64,000 bases of DNA from Gemmataceae bacterium (lineage in GTDB: Bacteria > Planctomycetota > Planctomycetia > Gemmatales > Gemmataceae), in the NCBI GenBank assembly GCA_019636445.1, contig JAHBXO010000015.1, positions 1-64,000 on the forward strand. The letters are read 5' to 3'. Below, in pieces: positions 54,375-63,180 of this stretch. How positions within the stretch are numbered: position 1 is the first letter of the stretch; the number at the start of each line of letters is the position of its first letter. A model generated the notes under the pieces. The model was given only the letters and a program-made list of their open reading frames with translations. It was not told the DNA's origin and made no database searches. The translations under genes were made by a program, and so were the position numbers.

Positions 54375-57300
54375 ATGAACACCTTGGTTTCAAGCACACA
54401 CATTGTGCGGTGGGCTTCGGAACGCCGTGCGGAAGGTATGTTGCCGCTTCTCGTCGGACTACTGATCCGCGCAACGGCGGTGGGAATCTCCCGTTTCGGA
54501 TTCCCGTCGGGTGATAGCGTCACGCGACCCGGTCTCGACGGTGTTCTGCAAGTCGCGACGGGGAACGAATACGTTCCCACTGGGGACTCCGTGTGGGAGA
54601 TGGGCCGGAACGACGATCCGAGGGCGAAGGCCGAGGATGACTATTCCAAGAGGACGGCGTCACCGGGTGGTTTGAACCTCCGACAAACGGCCTTCGTCTT
54701 CGTCACACCGCGACGGTGGAACGCGAAGGAAGACTGGGCGCGGGACAAGCGGGCCCAGAATGTGTGGGCCAACGTGCTCGCCTGGGACGCTGACGATCTC
54801 GAAGAATGGCTGCGCCAGGCACCCGCCGTGGCGGCGTGGTTCTGCCGGGAGATCCACAACCTGCCGGACGGTCTCGACGACATCCAGTGGGTATGGGACG
54901 GGTGGGCATCACGGACGACGCCACGATTGTCACCCGAACTCTTGCTGGCGGGCCGGACGACGGCTGCGGAGCGTATCCGCAACTGGCTCGCTGGACCCGC
55001 AGGGACGCTTTCCCTTCGGGCCGAAACGGCGGACGAGGCGCTCGGCGTCTTCGCCGCTGTCGTGGAATCGCTGCCCGAACCCGAGCGGGGGCGGGTGCGC
55101 TCCCGGACCGTGAGCGTTACCACGCCCGAGGCCTGGCGGTCTGTCTCGGGCCTCCGCACGCCGCTGTATCTTCTCACCCGCACTCCCAACGGGTCGGCTC
55201 AAGCCGTGGGGCGTGGACACCACGTGTTGGTGGCGTACGGCCAGGACGCTGGCGGGAGTTCCTTCGACATCGCACTGGAGCGCCCGCGGGCGGCCGACCT
55301 CGAGGCCGCCTTGCGAGGGATGGGCCTCGATGACGATCGGGCGCGTGACATTGCGCGCGAATCAAAAGGGCAGATGGGTGCGATCATCGGACTACTCGGC
55401 AGTGCCGCGACCACCGCCCCGCCGGCGTGGTCAACGCCGGAACACGGGCCGAAGCTGGTACCGTTGTTGTTGGCTGGCTCATGGGGAAGCAATGCGGCCG
55501 ACATGGAGGCGGTCGCCGGACTGGCTCGAACGTCGCAGGACGATCTCGACCGCCTTCTCAGCCGATGGCAGCACGAACCCGATCCCCCGCTTCGTGCGGT
55601 CGGGGGCGCGTGGGAGTGGCTTTCTCGCCGGCGCGGGTGGCCACTCTTGAATCGCCAGTTGACGCGTGAGGATCTCCGGCGGTTCCGCGAGGCGTGCCTG
55701 CACGTGCTGGGCGAATCTGATCCGCGGTTCGAACTCTCGCCCGAACAGCGCTGGATGTCGTCTGTCTTGGATCGCTCCCCCCGTTACTCCGGACTCCTGC
55801 GCCAGGGACTGGCAGGTGGGCTCGCGATGATCGCGACGCTCGGCCGGGACTTGCCGGCGGAACCTGACTGCCAGGGGTACGTGGACGCCGTCGTTCGCGG
55901 ACTCTTCGGCGAGGCGGTCGATCCGCGGAGATGGTATTCCTTGGCCGCGGAGTTACCAGCTCTTGCGGAAGCCTCACCGGACACGTTCCTTCAGATGTTC
56001 GAGAGGGACGTGGTGGCACACGGCGACGTGCTCCCGGCACTGAGTCAGCAAGAGAACCCGATGAGCAGTGACGGCCGGCGTCACCACCTGCTTTGGGCTC
56101 TGGAGAGGCTGGCCTGGAGCCCGGACTACTTGACGCGAGCCGCCGGGCTTCTGGCCGAGCTAACACAGCGTATGGTTGGCGAGGAGAGCGGGAATCACCC
56201 CTTCGACAGCCTTCGCCGCATATTCCTCCCCTGGCGTCCGTACACCGCGGCGACGATCGCGCAGCGCCTCGGTGCTCTCGACGCCTTCGCCCGCACCCAC
56301 GAGTCGGTGGCGTTCAAGCTGTGCCTCGCGCTCCTGCCGAATCGGTTCGACTCCTCGCATCCAACCAGCCGTCCTGAGTGGCGCCCCTGGGCGCGGGAGA
56401 ACGATGCGGGGCACGAGGAGATCGTGTCCGCCGGCCACGCGCACCTCGACCGACTGATCCGCTGGGCGGGGAACGACCCCGAGCGCTGGGCGAGTATCGT
56501 CCGGGCGATGCCGACCTTCTGCCCGCAGCGGGACGCAGAGATTATGACGAGGCTCGAATCGCTCACCTTTTCGGGTGCCGCGCCTGCCGCGGTCGAGCAC
56601 CTCCGCTCGGCCCTTCGGAGCATCATTCACTCTTGGCGAACGGTATGGAGCAGCCGAATCCAGCCCCGGCTGGACGACGTCCGACTCGAACGCATCTACC
56701 TGGCACTTGAACCGGCCGACCTTGTGCGGCGGTTCGCGTGGCTTTTCGGGAAGCAGGTGGACGTTCTCTCGGTGCGCGGAAATGACTGGCGCGCCGAGGA
56801 AGCCGCGCGGGCGAACGAGAGGGGCAGAGCGATTGGAGCGTTGGTGACCGCAAGCGGTCCGGAGAGCCTTGTTCCCTTCGCGGAAGGAGTCGAAGAGCCG
56901 GGGGCCGTCGGCTACCACGCGGCCCGTGGGTTGGACGAGGCGCAGCTTGTGCCGCTTCTCGAACGGTGCCTTGATTCCAATACGCCCTCGCACCGGTTTT
57001 TCGTCCGTGGCTTGATCGGGGGCATGTTCCAGAATGCCGGACTGGCGTGGGTGCAGCGGCTTTTTGCCGGCCCAGCGGGCGCCTGGTCACTTCCGCGTAG
57101 AATTCGGTTCGCCTGTGCCCTTCCGTTTGAGGGACCGACATGGGACTGGGTCGAGAGCGTGGGCAACAACCTGGCAGACGGCTACTGGCGAGAGGCTCCG
57201 TCGGGGTGGGTTTTCGACCCGGAACGGGATCTCGCTCGAGCGATTCGCTCGCTTTTCCGTCATCGTAGGCCATTCGCCGCAATGGCCTTGGCCGGCATGG

Positions 57301-58151
57301 TGGTGTCGAACGAACGACAGCGGGCACTCGTCCCGTCCGAACTCTACCTCGAGGTCGCCCGTGCGGTTACCGCGATGGCCTGCGGTACCAGTGAAGCTCT
57401 CGATCGTCCGGAACAAGACTGGGACGGCCACACGTTCGGCGAGTTGCTCGACGAGATCGAACGAGCCGGTGTGGCGGCAGATCAGGAATTGGCCCAGATG
57501 GAGTGGATCTGGCTCCCGGCGCTCGAGAACACGGTGCGCGGCCTGCGGACTCTGCAACGAGGTCTCAGTACGAACCCCGCCTTGTTTGCGGAACTCATTC
57601 GTTTCTCGCACCACGCCGAGAGTGAATCTGCGGAACCTCCCCCGACGCCGAGTGAGGGGGATCGGCGACGGGCGAGACAGGCCGTTCACCTCTTGGAGGA
57701 GTGGAGAACCGTCCCGGGCCTGCGCCCGGATAACACCCTTGATGAAGCCGCTCTCGTCGCGTGGGTGTCAGAGGCGCGGGCGGCGTGCGAGGCGAGTGGG
57801 CACCGGAACGTGGGTGACCTCGGTATCGGCCGCATCTTGGCGTACGCCCCGCCCGGGTCCGACGGCCACTGGCCGCATGAAGCGGTTCGCCGCCTCCTCG
57901 AAAGCCTCCGGAGCGAGAGAGTCGAGCGCGGGCTCTATATGGGCATCCTCAGCCGCCGCGGCTCGACCGTTCGTCCGTCCAACGCTGGCGGCGAGATCGA
58001 GCGGTCACGGGAGGAGGAATACTTGCGGCTCGCCACGGCGCTAGCGATCGATGCTCCGCGGAGCGCCGCTCTGATGCGGCAACTGGCCAATCACTACCGC
58101 TCCGACGCCCGATGGCAGGACGACAGACGCGATCTGAACGAGTACCGTTGA
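54375..58151 (+). CDS. Very large unknown protein, candidate stand-alone defence gene
   Basis: A 1258-aa protein. ATG 54375 (MNTLVSSTHIVRWASER) is preferred to GTG 54315, because the first conserved helix begins there and GAGG precedes it. The first ~110 residues carry FGFPSGDSVTRPGLDGVLQV, YVPTGDSVWEMG and KAEDDYSKRT, a pattern found at the N-terminus of large uncharacterised or STAND-like proteins and probably a PD-(D/E)XK-like nuclease. TAFVFVTPRRWNAKEDWA and AWDADDLEEWL follow. An ATPase-like segment (LLLAGRTTAAERIRNWL) lacks a true P-loop. The remaining ~900 residues are helical repeats rich in Trp and Arg. It stands alone between an integration scar and element 2, a typical defence-island setting. 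Function is unproven. Confidence 0.6.
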   Translation: MNTLVSSTHIVRWASERRAEGMLPLLVGLLIRATAVGISRFGFPSGDSVTRPGLDGVLQVATGNEYVPTGDSVWEMGRNDDPRAKAEDDYSKRTASPGGLNLRQTAFVFVTPRRWNAKEDWARDKRAQNVWANVLAWDADDLEEWLRQAPAVAAWFCREIHNLPDGLDDIQWVWDGWASRTTPRLSPELLLAGRTTAAERIRNWLAGPAGTLSLRAETADEALGVFAAVVESLPEPERGRVRSRTVSVTTPEAWRSVSGLRTPLYLLTRTPNGSAQAVGRGHHVLVAYGQDAGGSSFDIALERPRAADLEAALRGMGLDDDRARDIARESKGQMGAIIGLLGSAATTAPPAWSTPEHGPKLVPLLLAGSWGSNAADMEAVAGLARTSQDDLDRLLSRWQHEPDPPLRAVGGAWEWLSRRRGWPLLNRQLTREDLRRFREACLHVLGESDPRFELSPEQRWMSSVLDRSPRYSGLLRQGLAGGLAMIATLGRDLPAEPDCQGYVDAVVRGLFGEAVDPRRWYSLAAELPALAEASPDTFLQMFERDVVAHGDVLPALSQQENPMSSDGRRHHLLWALERLAWSPDYLTRAAGLLAELTQRMVGEESGNHPFDSLRRIFLPWRPYTAATIAQRLGALDAFARTHESVAFKLCLALLPNRFDSSHPTSRPEWRPWARENDAGHEEIVSAGHAHLDRLIRWAGNDPERWASIVRAMPTFCPQRDAEIMTRLESLTFSGAAPAAVEHLRSALRSIIHSWRTVWSSRIQPRLDDVRLERIYLALEPADLVRRFAWLFGKQVDVLSVRGNDWRAEEAARANERGRAIGALVTASGPESLVPFAEGVEEPGAVGYHAARGLDEAQLVPLLERCLDSNTPSHRFFVRGLIGGMFQNAGLAWVQRLFAGPAGAWSLPRRIRFACALPFEGPTWDWVESVGNNLADGYWREAPSGWVFDPERDLARAIRSLFRHRRPFAAMALAGMVVSNERQRALVPSELYLEVARAVTAMACGTSEALDRPEQDWDGHTFGELLDEIERAGVAADQELAQMEWIWLPALENTVRGLRTLQRGLSTNPALFAELIRFSHHAESESAEPPPTPSEGDRRRARQAVHLLEEWRTVPGLRPDNTLDEAALVAWVSEARAACEASGHRNVGDLGIGRILAYAPPGSDGHWPHEAVRRLLESLRSERVERGLYMGILSRRGSTVRPSNAGGEIERSREEEYLRLATALAIDAPRSAALMRQLANHYRSDARWQDDRRDLNEYR

Positions 58152-58246
58152 CAGGCAGAATACGGCACTACTTGTCCACGGGGTGCATGTGCGCAACTCA
58201 GGAGGCGAGTCCGGTTACCGATCCGTTTCCTCTCGGGCACATTTTT

Positions 58247-58290
58247 GCGTCAACTGTCCACGGAATTGAAAAGGTCTATGAGTAGGGGAC
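58247..58290 (+). promoter_or_regulatory. Element-2 promoter-like block, copy a
   Basis: These 44 bp match 63116-63159 with six mismatches and no gaps; TGTCCACGGA, TTGAAAAGGTCT and GTAG are invariant. It lies 84 bp upstream of the integration operon, the same place as the 785-834 block in element 1. The element-1 and element-2 blocks share only GGTAGA-like bases. Confidence 0.55.
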
Positions 58291-58373
58291 TTCGTTTCCC
58301 CTGCCGGACAGCCGCCGGGCGCGCCGCGTAGGTCGCTGTGGGCATCTCCCTCTCACCGAGGAGTTGACCACGC

Positions 58374-58598
58374 GTGCGCACCGACCTCGACCCATCCCAG
58401 ATGACCCCCGACGAGCGCCGCCGCGAAGCCGTGGCGATTCTCGCCTCCGGCCTGCGGCGGCTCCGCGACCGCGTCGCGCTCGCGGCCCATCCCGCGCCCG
58501 AAATCCCTTCGTGCCCTGCTCCGGCAAACCTTCCCGAAGCAGCGGAAAAGTCCCTTGAAGCTGTTCCCGACAACCCGCTCAGTGTCCACGTCGGTTGA
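58374..58598 (+). CDS. Small conserved protein of the recombinase module (element 2)
   Basis: A 74-aa protein; GTG at 58374 with GAGGAG ten bases upstream. LDPSQMTPDERRREAVAILASGLRRLRDR is the conserved block shared with the 902-1147 protein. The remainder is proline/alanine-rich and variable. The function is unknown; it heads the integration operon in both elements. Confidence 0.65.
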   Translation: MRTDLDPSQMTPDERRREAVAILASGLRRLRDRVALAAHPAPEIPSCPAPANLPEAAEKSLEAVPDNPLSVHVG

Positions 58599-58630
58599 CG
58601 GTTTCGAGACTCCAACGAGAGGGACTGCAC

Positions 58631-59128
58631 ATGGGCCTGAACGTCGGGCAGGAGGTCGCCGCGCTATCGCGGATGACCGTGAAGCAACTCAAACAGAGGT
58701 ACGCCGAGGTCTTTGGCGAGGACACCAACGGCAACAACAAGGCGTGGCTGGTCAAGCGGATCGCCTGGCGGCTCCAGGCTCGGGCCGAGGGCGGGCTGTC
58801 CGAACGCGCCCGCCAGCGCGCGGTCGAACTGGCCGACGACGCCGACCTACGCCTGAACCCGCCGCCGATGAAGGCGGTAGCGCCGGTCGAGGACGAGGCG
58901 CCGGTGCGGGTGCTGAAGTTCCAGGCCGACGACCGGCTGCCGCCGCCGGGGACGGTCATCACCCGCAAGTACAAGGGCGAGGTGCTGCAGGTCCGGGTGC
59001 GGTCGGACGGGTTCGAGTACGAGGGGAAGGTGTACGCCTCGCTCAGCGCCGTCGCCAAGGCGATCACCGGCAGCCACTGCAATGGCTTCCTGTTCTTCCG
59101 CATCGGCGGCAAAGGGGGTGACGCGTGA
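58631..59128 (+). CDS. DUF2924 family protein (element 2)
   Basis: A 165-aa protein; ATG at 58631 (MGLNVGQEVAALSRM). MTVKQLKQRYAEVFGE, AWLVKRIAWRLQ, GGLSERARQRA, then VITRKYKGEVLQVRV and YASLSAVAKAITGSHCNGF give the complete family. It is close in length and sequence to the 1190-1681 protein. The stop overlaps the recombinase start by 4 bp (ATG at 59125 would overlap; GTGA context). It probably assists or regulates the recombinase. Confidence 0.9.
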   Translation: MGLNVGQEVAALSRMTVKQLKQRYAEVFGEDTNGNNKAWLVKRIAWRLQARAEGGLSERARQRAVELADDADLRLNPPPMKAVAPVEDEAPVRVLKFQADDRLPPPGTVITRKYKGEVLQVRVRSDGFEYEGKVYASLSAVAKAITGSHCNGFLFFRIGGKGGDA

Positions 59129-60720
59129 AGCGCAACGGCAAACCGAACGCGCCCGCGACGCTCGCGCTCGTCCGGTGCGCGGTCTACACGCGAAAGTCCA
59201 CCGAGGAGGGGTTGGAGCAGGACTACAACTCGCTCGACGCGCAGCGCGACGCGGGGGAGAACTACGTCAAGAGCCTCGCCGGCGAGGGGTGGACGGTACT
59301 CGCCGACCGCTACGATGACGGCGGGTTCACCGGCGGCAACATGGACCGGCCCGCGCTCAAACGGCTCATGGCGGACATTGAGGCCGGGAAGATCGACTGC
59401 GTGGTGGTCTACAAGGTGGACCGCCTCTCCCGCAGCCTCCTCGACTTCGCCCAGATGATGCAGACGTTCGACAAGTACAAGGTCTCGTTCGTTTCCGTCA
59501 CGCAGCAGTTCAACACCGCGACCTCGATGGGCCGGCTGGTGCTGAACGTGCTGCTCTCCTTCGCGCAGTTCGAGCGGGAGATCATCTCCGAGCGCACCCG
59601 CGACAAGATCGCGGCCACGCGGCGCAAGGGGAAGTGGGCCGGCGGTTGGCCGATCCTCGGCTACGACGTGGACCCGCAGGGGTACAAGCTCAACGTCAAC
59701 GCCGCCGAGGCGGAGCGGGTGCGGGCGATCTTCAACCTCTACCTCGAACACGAGTCCCTCCAACCCGTGGTCGAAGAGTTGGGGAATCGTGGGTGGACGA
59801 ACAAACGGTGGCAGACGCGGAAGGCGGGCGTTCGCGGCGGCAACCGCTTCACCCGGACGAGCCTCTACAAACTGCTGACCAACGTCGCCTACGTCGGCAA
59901 GGTGCGCTACAAGGACGAGGTTCACGACGGCGAACACGCGGCCGTCGTCGACCCGGTCGTCTGGCAGCGGGTCCAGGCGATGCTGGAGCGGAACGGCCGC
60001 TCCGGCGGCGCCCCGACGCGAAACAAGTTCGGCGCGCTACTCAAGGGGATCATCCGGTGCGTGCCCTGCGCGTGCGCGATGACGCCGACGCACTCGACCC
60101 GCGACGGCGGCACCAAGCGCTACCGCTACTACGTCTGCTCCTCGGCACAGAAACTCGGCTGGCACACCTGCGAGTCGAAGTCGATCCCCGCCGCCCAGAT
60201 CGAAGAACTTGTCGTCAACCAGATCAAGGCCATCGGACACGACCCACTCGTCCTGCGGGAGATCCTCGCCGAGGCCCGCCGCCAGGACGAGGCCCGCGTC
60301 GCCGAACTGGAAACCGAGCAGCACGGGCTGGAGACGGACCTCCGGAAGTGGCACAACGAGATGCGGTCGCTGTCGGGCCAGATCAAGCCGAACGACGACA
60401 ACGGCTCGCTCATCGCCCGCCTCGCGGAGTTGCAGGAACGCATCGGCACGGTCGAGGGTCGGGTGCGGAAAATCCACGAGCACATCCACGCCGTTCACCA
60501 CCAACTGCTCAACGATGACGAAGCCGCGCTCGCGGTGTCGGTCTTCGACCCGGTCTGGGGGTCGCTGTCGCCGCACGAGCAGGCGCGGGTGGTGCATCTG
60601 CTGGTCGAACAGGTGGACTACGACGGGTCGAAGGGGAAGGTGGCCATCGCCTTCCGGCCCGCCGGGATCAAGACGCTGGCCCGCGAACTGGCCGACAAGC
60701 GCGAGGAGAGACGAGCATGA
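59125..60720 (+). CDS. Large serine recombinase (element 2 integrase)
   Basis: A 531-aa recombinase. The resolvase domain has VYTRKSTEEGLEQDYNSL (catalytic Ser in YTRKS, near residue 25), RYDDGGFTGGNMDRP, KVDRLSRSLLDF and SFAQFEREIISERTRDK. The recombinase domain and zinc ribbon (IRCVPCACAM ... YYVCS ... HTCES) follow, then a coiled coil (ARVAELETEQHGLETDL ...). All catalytic motifs are intact. It is highly similar to the element-1 enzyme in the catalytic half and less so in the C-terminal DNA-binding half, so the two probably use different attachment sites. Confidence 0.95.
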   Translation: MKRNGKPNAPATLALVRCAVYTRKSTEEGLEQDYNSLDAQRDAGENYVKSLAGEGWTVLADRYDDGGFTGGNMDRPALKRLMADIEAGKIDCVVVYKVDRLSRSLLDFAQMMQTFDKYKVSFVSVTQQFNTATSMGRLVLNVLLSFAQFEREIISERTRDKIAATRRKGKWAGGWPILGYDVDPQGYKLNVNAAEAERVRAIFNLYLEHESLQPVVEELGNRGWTNKRWQTRKAGVRGGNRFTRTSLYKLLTNVAYVGKVRYKDEVHDGEHAAVVDPVVWQRVQAMLERNGRSGGAPTRNKFGALLKGIIRCVPCACAMTPTHSTRDGGTKRYRYYVCSSAQKLGWHTCESKSIPAAQIEELVVNQIKAIGHDPLVLREILAEARRQDEARVAELETEQHGLETDLRKWHNEMRSLSGQIKPNDDNGSLIARLAELQERIGTVEGRVRKIHEHIHAVHHQLLNDDEAALAVSVFDPVWGSLSPHEQARVVHLLVEQVDYDGSKGKVAIAFRPAGIKTLARELADKREERRA

Positions 60721-61136
60721 CCGCCACTACGCCACTCAAGATCGAGTGCGAGGTTCACTTCGACCGCCGCGGGCGCGGCAGCCGCAAGGTGCTGGAGACC
60801 GGCCCCAGGCCGTTCCGCCCCGCCGAACCGGGGCGCGTGCCGCGCGTCTCGCGGTTGATGGCGCTGGCGATCCGGTGCGACGGGTTGATCCGCGACGGGG
60901 TGATCGAGAACTACACCGAGATCGCCCGACTCGGGCACGTCACCCGCGCCCGCGTCAGCCAGATCATGAACCTGCTCAACCTGGCCCCGGACATCCAGGA
61001 GGAGATCCTGCATCTGCCGCGCACCGAGACCGGCCGCGCGCCGATCATCCTCGCGGACCTCCAGCCGATCGCCTCGACCCCCGACTGGCGCAAACAGCGG
61101 ACGCTCTGGCGTGAGCTCAAGGAGGGCCGGTTGTAA
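60717..61136 (+). CDS. Small HTH protein of the recombinase operon (element 2)
   Basis: A 139-aa protein overlapping the recombinase stop by 4 bp. NYTEIARLGHVTRARVSQIM is the helix-turn-helix, with MALAIRCDGLIRDGVI before it and LAPDIQEEILHLP after it, matching 3267-3686. Identical length, place and coupling in both elements support a fixed role with the serine recombinase, e.g. directionality or repression. Confidence 0.78.
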   Translation: MTATTPLKIECEVHFDRRGRGSRKVLETGPRPFRPAEPGRVPRVSRLMALAIRCDGLIRDGVIENYTEIARLGHVTRARVSQIMNLLNLAPDIQEEILHLPRTETGRAPIILADLQPIASTPDWRKQRTLWRELKEGRL

Positions 61137-61178
61137 GGGCGACCCGCCCAAAATTCGCGATTCGGACGTCCGGCACAA

Positions 61179-61216
61179 TTGACAGGGGTCAATTTATATG
61201 CCTAATATGTATTAGG
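61179..61216 (+). promoter_or_regulatory. Promoter and palindromic operator of the lexA-like gene
   Basis: TTGACA (61179-61184) and TAATAT (61203-61208), 18 bp apart, form a good sigma-70 promoter. The -10 lies inside the perfect palindrome CCTAATA-TG-TATTAGG (61201-61216). The -35 overlaps a second inverted repeat, TTGAC...GTCAA (61179-61192). A repressor bound there would block RNA polymerase, so self-repression by the LexA-like protein starting 65 bp downstream is expected. Confidence 0.65.
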
Positions 61217-61280
61217 TCTAATTCCGGGCGCGTGCCCGGCTCCGGCTCGTTGTCTCCCAGGAGGCCCGAGGGCGACCCGC

Positions 61281-61952
61281 ATGAGCGACAGCAAAAAGCG
61301 ACGCGGCCGACCCCCCGTCGAAACGCTCACTGACCCGCAGCGCCGGGCGTTCCGCGCCGTCAGCGCGTTCCTCGCCCGCCACGGGTTCCCGCCGACCGCC
61401 CAGGAACTGGCCGATGCCCTCGGCATTGCCGCGCCCAGCGCCCACGCGCTGGTTGGACAGTTGGTCCGCAAGGACTACCTCAAGCGAACCTCCCACAAGG
61501 CGCGGGGGTTGGCCATCGTCCGCGAGATCGACGACGCCCCGCGCAAACTGGTGGCGGTGCCGATCGTCGGCCGCGTGGCGGCCGGGCGGCCGATCCTGGC
61601 GGAGGAGAACATCGTCGGCGAGGTCCTCGTCGAGAGCGCGGTCGTGGGCAGCGAGCAGTGCTTCGCGCTGCGGGTCGCGGGGCAGAGCATGGTCGATGCG
61701 GGGATCGGCGACAAGGACTTGGTCATCGTCCGGCGGCAGCTCATCGCCGAGAACGGGGACATCGTCGTCGCCCTCATCGGCGAGGAGGCGACGGTCAAGC
61801 GGCTCTCCATCCGGGGTCCGCGGGTCGAGTTGTGCCCGGAGAACCCGAAGTTCAAGCCCATTCTCGTCGGCATCGATGACGACCTGCGGATCCTCGGGAA
61901 GGTCGTGGCCGTCCGCCGCGACGACTGTGCTCAGGGGTCGAAGCCGCGGTGA
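61281..61952 (+). CDS. lexA: LexA-like repressor / S24 autopeptidase
   Basis: A 223-aa protein. The N-terminal winged helix (RRAFRAVSAFLARHGFPPTAQELADALGIAAPSAHALVGQLVRKDYL) is followed by the cleavage site in GRVAAGRP (Ala-Gly), the catalytic Ser in AGQSMVDAG and Lys in EEATVKRL, all intact. It has the size and layout of LexA. Placement inside a serine-recombinase element, with its own palindromic operator, suggests an element-specific SOS-type switch that controls induction. Alternatively it could be an acquired host-type LexA. Element 1 lacks it. Confidence 0.9.
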   Translation: MSDSKKRRGRPPVETLTDPQRRAFRAVSAFLARHGFPPTAQELADALGIAAPSAHALVGQLVRKDYLKRTSHKARGLAIVREIDDAPRKLVAVPIVGRVAAGRPILAEENIVGEVLVESAVVGSEQCFALRVAGQSMVDAGIGDKDLVIVRRQLIAENGDIVVALIGEEATVKRLSIRGPRVELCPENPKFKPILVGIDDDLRILGKVVAVRRDDCAQGSKPR

Positions 61953-62036
61953 TCGGCGGGCTGCGGCGTGCCGGGTTGGGAGAAGGTGGTTTCGGATGTC
62001 CGTCCTGTGTTCCTGATCGTGATTGAGGGGTGTTCC

Positions 62037-62363
62037 ATGTCGGTTTCGTCCAAATCGTCCCTGTCCCCGGCCCGGCGCCGGCTGCTCGAGTTGATGCAGT
62101 CCATCAACTTCGGGCGCATCGAAAACATGGAGGTCCGCGGCGGCGAGCCGGTCTTCGACCCGCTGCCGCACGTCGTCCGCGAGATCAAGCTCGGCGCCGA
62201 CAGCGGGCCGCGCCCCGAGGTCGCGCTCGCTGACTTCTGCCTGAAGGTCCAGGTCGTCGACCTGTGGAACCGGCTCGACCAGCTCGGCACCGGCACGGTC
62301 GAAGTCCTGGAGGTCAAGCACGGGCTGCCGTTCCAGATCGTCATCCCGGAGGTGACCGCGTAG
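62037..62363 (+). CDS. Small conserved element protein, unknown function (element 2)
   Basis: A 108-aa protein; ATG at 62037 behind GAGGGGTGTTCC. RRRLLELMQSINFGRIENMEVRGGEPVFDPLP ... VVDLWNRLDQLGTGTVEVLEVKHGLPFQIVI is shared with 9817-10182. No known family is recognised. It precedes the sigma-like gene in both elements. Confidence 0.7.
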   Translation: MSVSSKSSLSPARRRLLELMQSINFGRIENMEVRGGEPVFDPLPHVVREIKLGADSGPRPEVALADFCLKVQVVDLWNRLDQLGTGTVEVLEVKHGLPFQIVIPEVTA

Positions 62364-62555
62364 CCGCGGCCCGCAGCCGACCGACAACCCGTTCTTCCAA
62401 CTCACTCGACATTTGTCCGGCCGCAAAGCGGAAGCAGATGTGGGCGACGCCGACCCCGAGCGTTCCTCGCACCGCCTCCTGTCTTCGCGGCTTTTGCGTT
62501 TGGACGCCGGTCGTCGTGGCCCACATCTCCTCTCGCAGGGTCGGAGGAGGTATGC

Positions 62556-63110
62556 ATGGTCAGCCACGACCTAATCATCACCGACCGGTTCGCGCGGGGC
62601 ATCATCCGGCGCAAGGTCCGGCAGTTCGTCGGTCGCGCCGGCTTTACCGAGCAAGACACGCGTGAGCTCGAGCAGGAACTGCTCCTGCGCCTCATCGACG
62701 GCCTGCGGAACTACAACGCGGACCGCACCCGGCACCTCAACGCCTTCATCACCACGGTCGTGGAACGCGCCTTCGTGGTGATCCTGCGGGACCGCCGCGC
62801 TCAGAAACGCGACGTCTGCAAACGCCGTTCGATCCACGGCCTCCTCGCGCGGGCCGACCGCAACGACTCCGCAGAGGGCATCCCCGACCCGACCTCGCGG
62901 TCGGACGCGGAGTGGTTCGAGCTGACCGAGGACGTGGCCGGCGTGCTGGCGACGTTGCCCGCCGACCTCCGTGCCCTGGCCGAGCGCCTCAAGCGGCAGT
63001 CCGTCTCGGAGGTCGCCCGGGAACTCCGCATCCCGCGCACCACCCTCTACCGCAACCTCGAGCGACTCCGGCGGCATTTCGCGAACGCCAATCTGCGCGA
63101 TTACCTGTGA
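62556..63110 (+). CDS. Sigma-70-like factor of element 2
   Basis: A 184-aa protein; ATG at 62556 behind GGAGGAGG. A region-2-like segment (EQDTRELEQELLLRLIDGLRNYNADR ... NAFITTVVERAFVVILRDRRAQKRD) and a C-terminal region-4 HTH (KRQSVSEVARELRIPRTTLYRNLERLRRHF) are evident. The element-1 homologue is at 10295-10789. The second element-2 promoter-like block starts 6 bp after its stop, matching the element-1 arrangement, so it is the natural candidate to read that block. Confidence 0.78.
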   Translation: MVSHDLIITDRFARGIIRRKVRQFVGRAGFTEQDTRELEQELLLRLIDGLRNYNADRTRHLNAFITTVVERAFVVILRDRRAQKRDVCKRRSIHGLLARADRNDSAEGIPDPTSRSDAEWFELTEDVAGVLATLPADLRALAERLKRQSVSEVARELRIPRTTLYRNLERLRRHFANANLRDYL

Positions 63111-63115
63111 TTCGG

Positions 63116-63159
63116 GCGTCAAGTGTCCACGGACTTGAAAAGGTCTGTTGGTAGAGGAC
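63116..63159 (+). promoter_or_regulatory. Element-2 promoter-like block, copy b
   Basis: Second copy of the 58247-58290 sequence (38 of 44 bases equal), directly after the sigma-like gene and 21 bp before the ATG at 63181. The short leader implies that transcription starts at or just after the GTAGAGGAC end. Conserved blocks TGTCCACGGA and TTGAAAAGGTCT would be the recognition elements. Confidence 0.55.
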
Positions 63160-63180
63160 CGCGCACCTGAGGAACCGACC

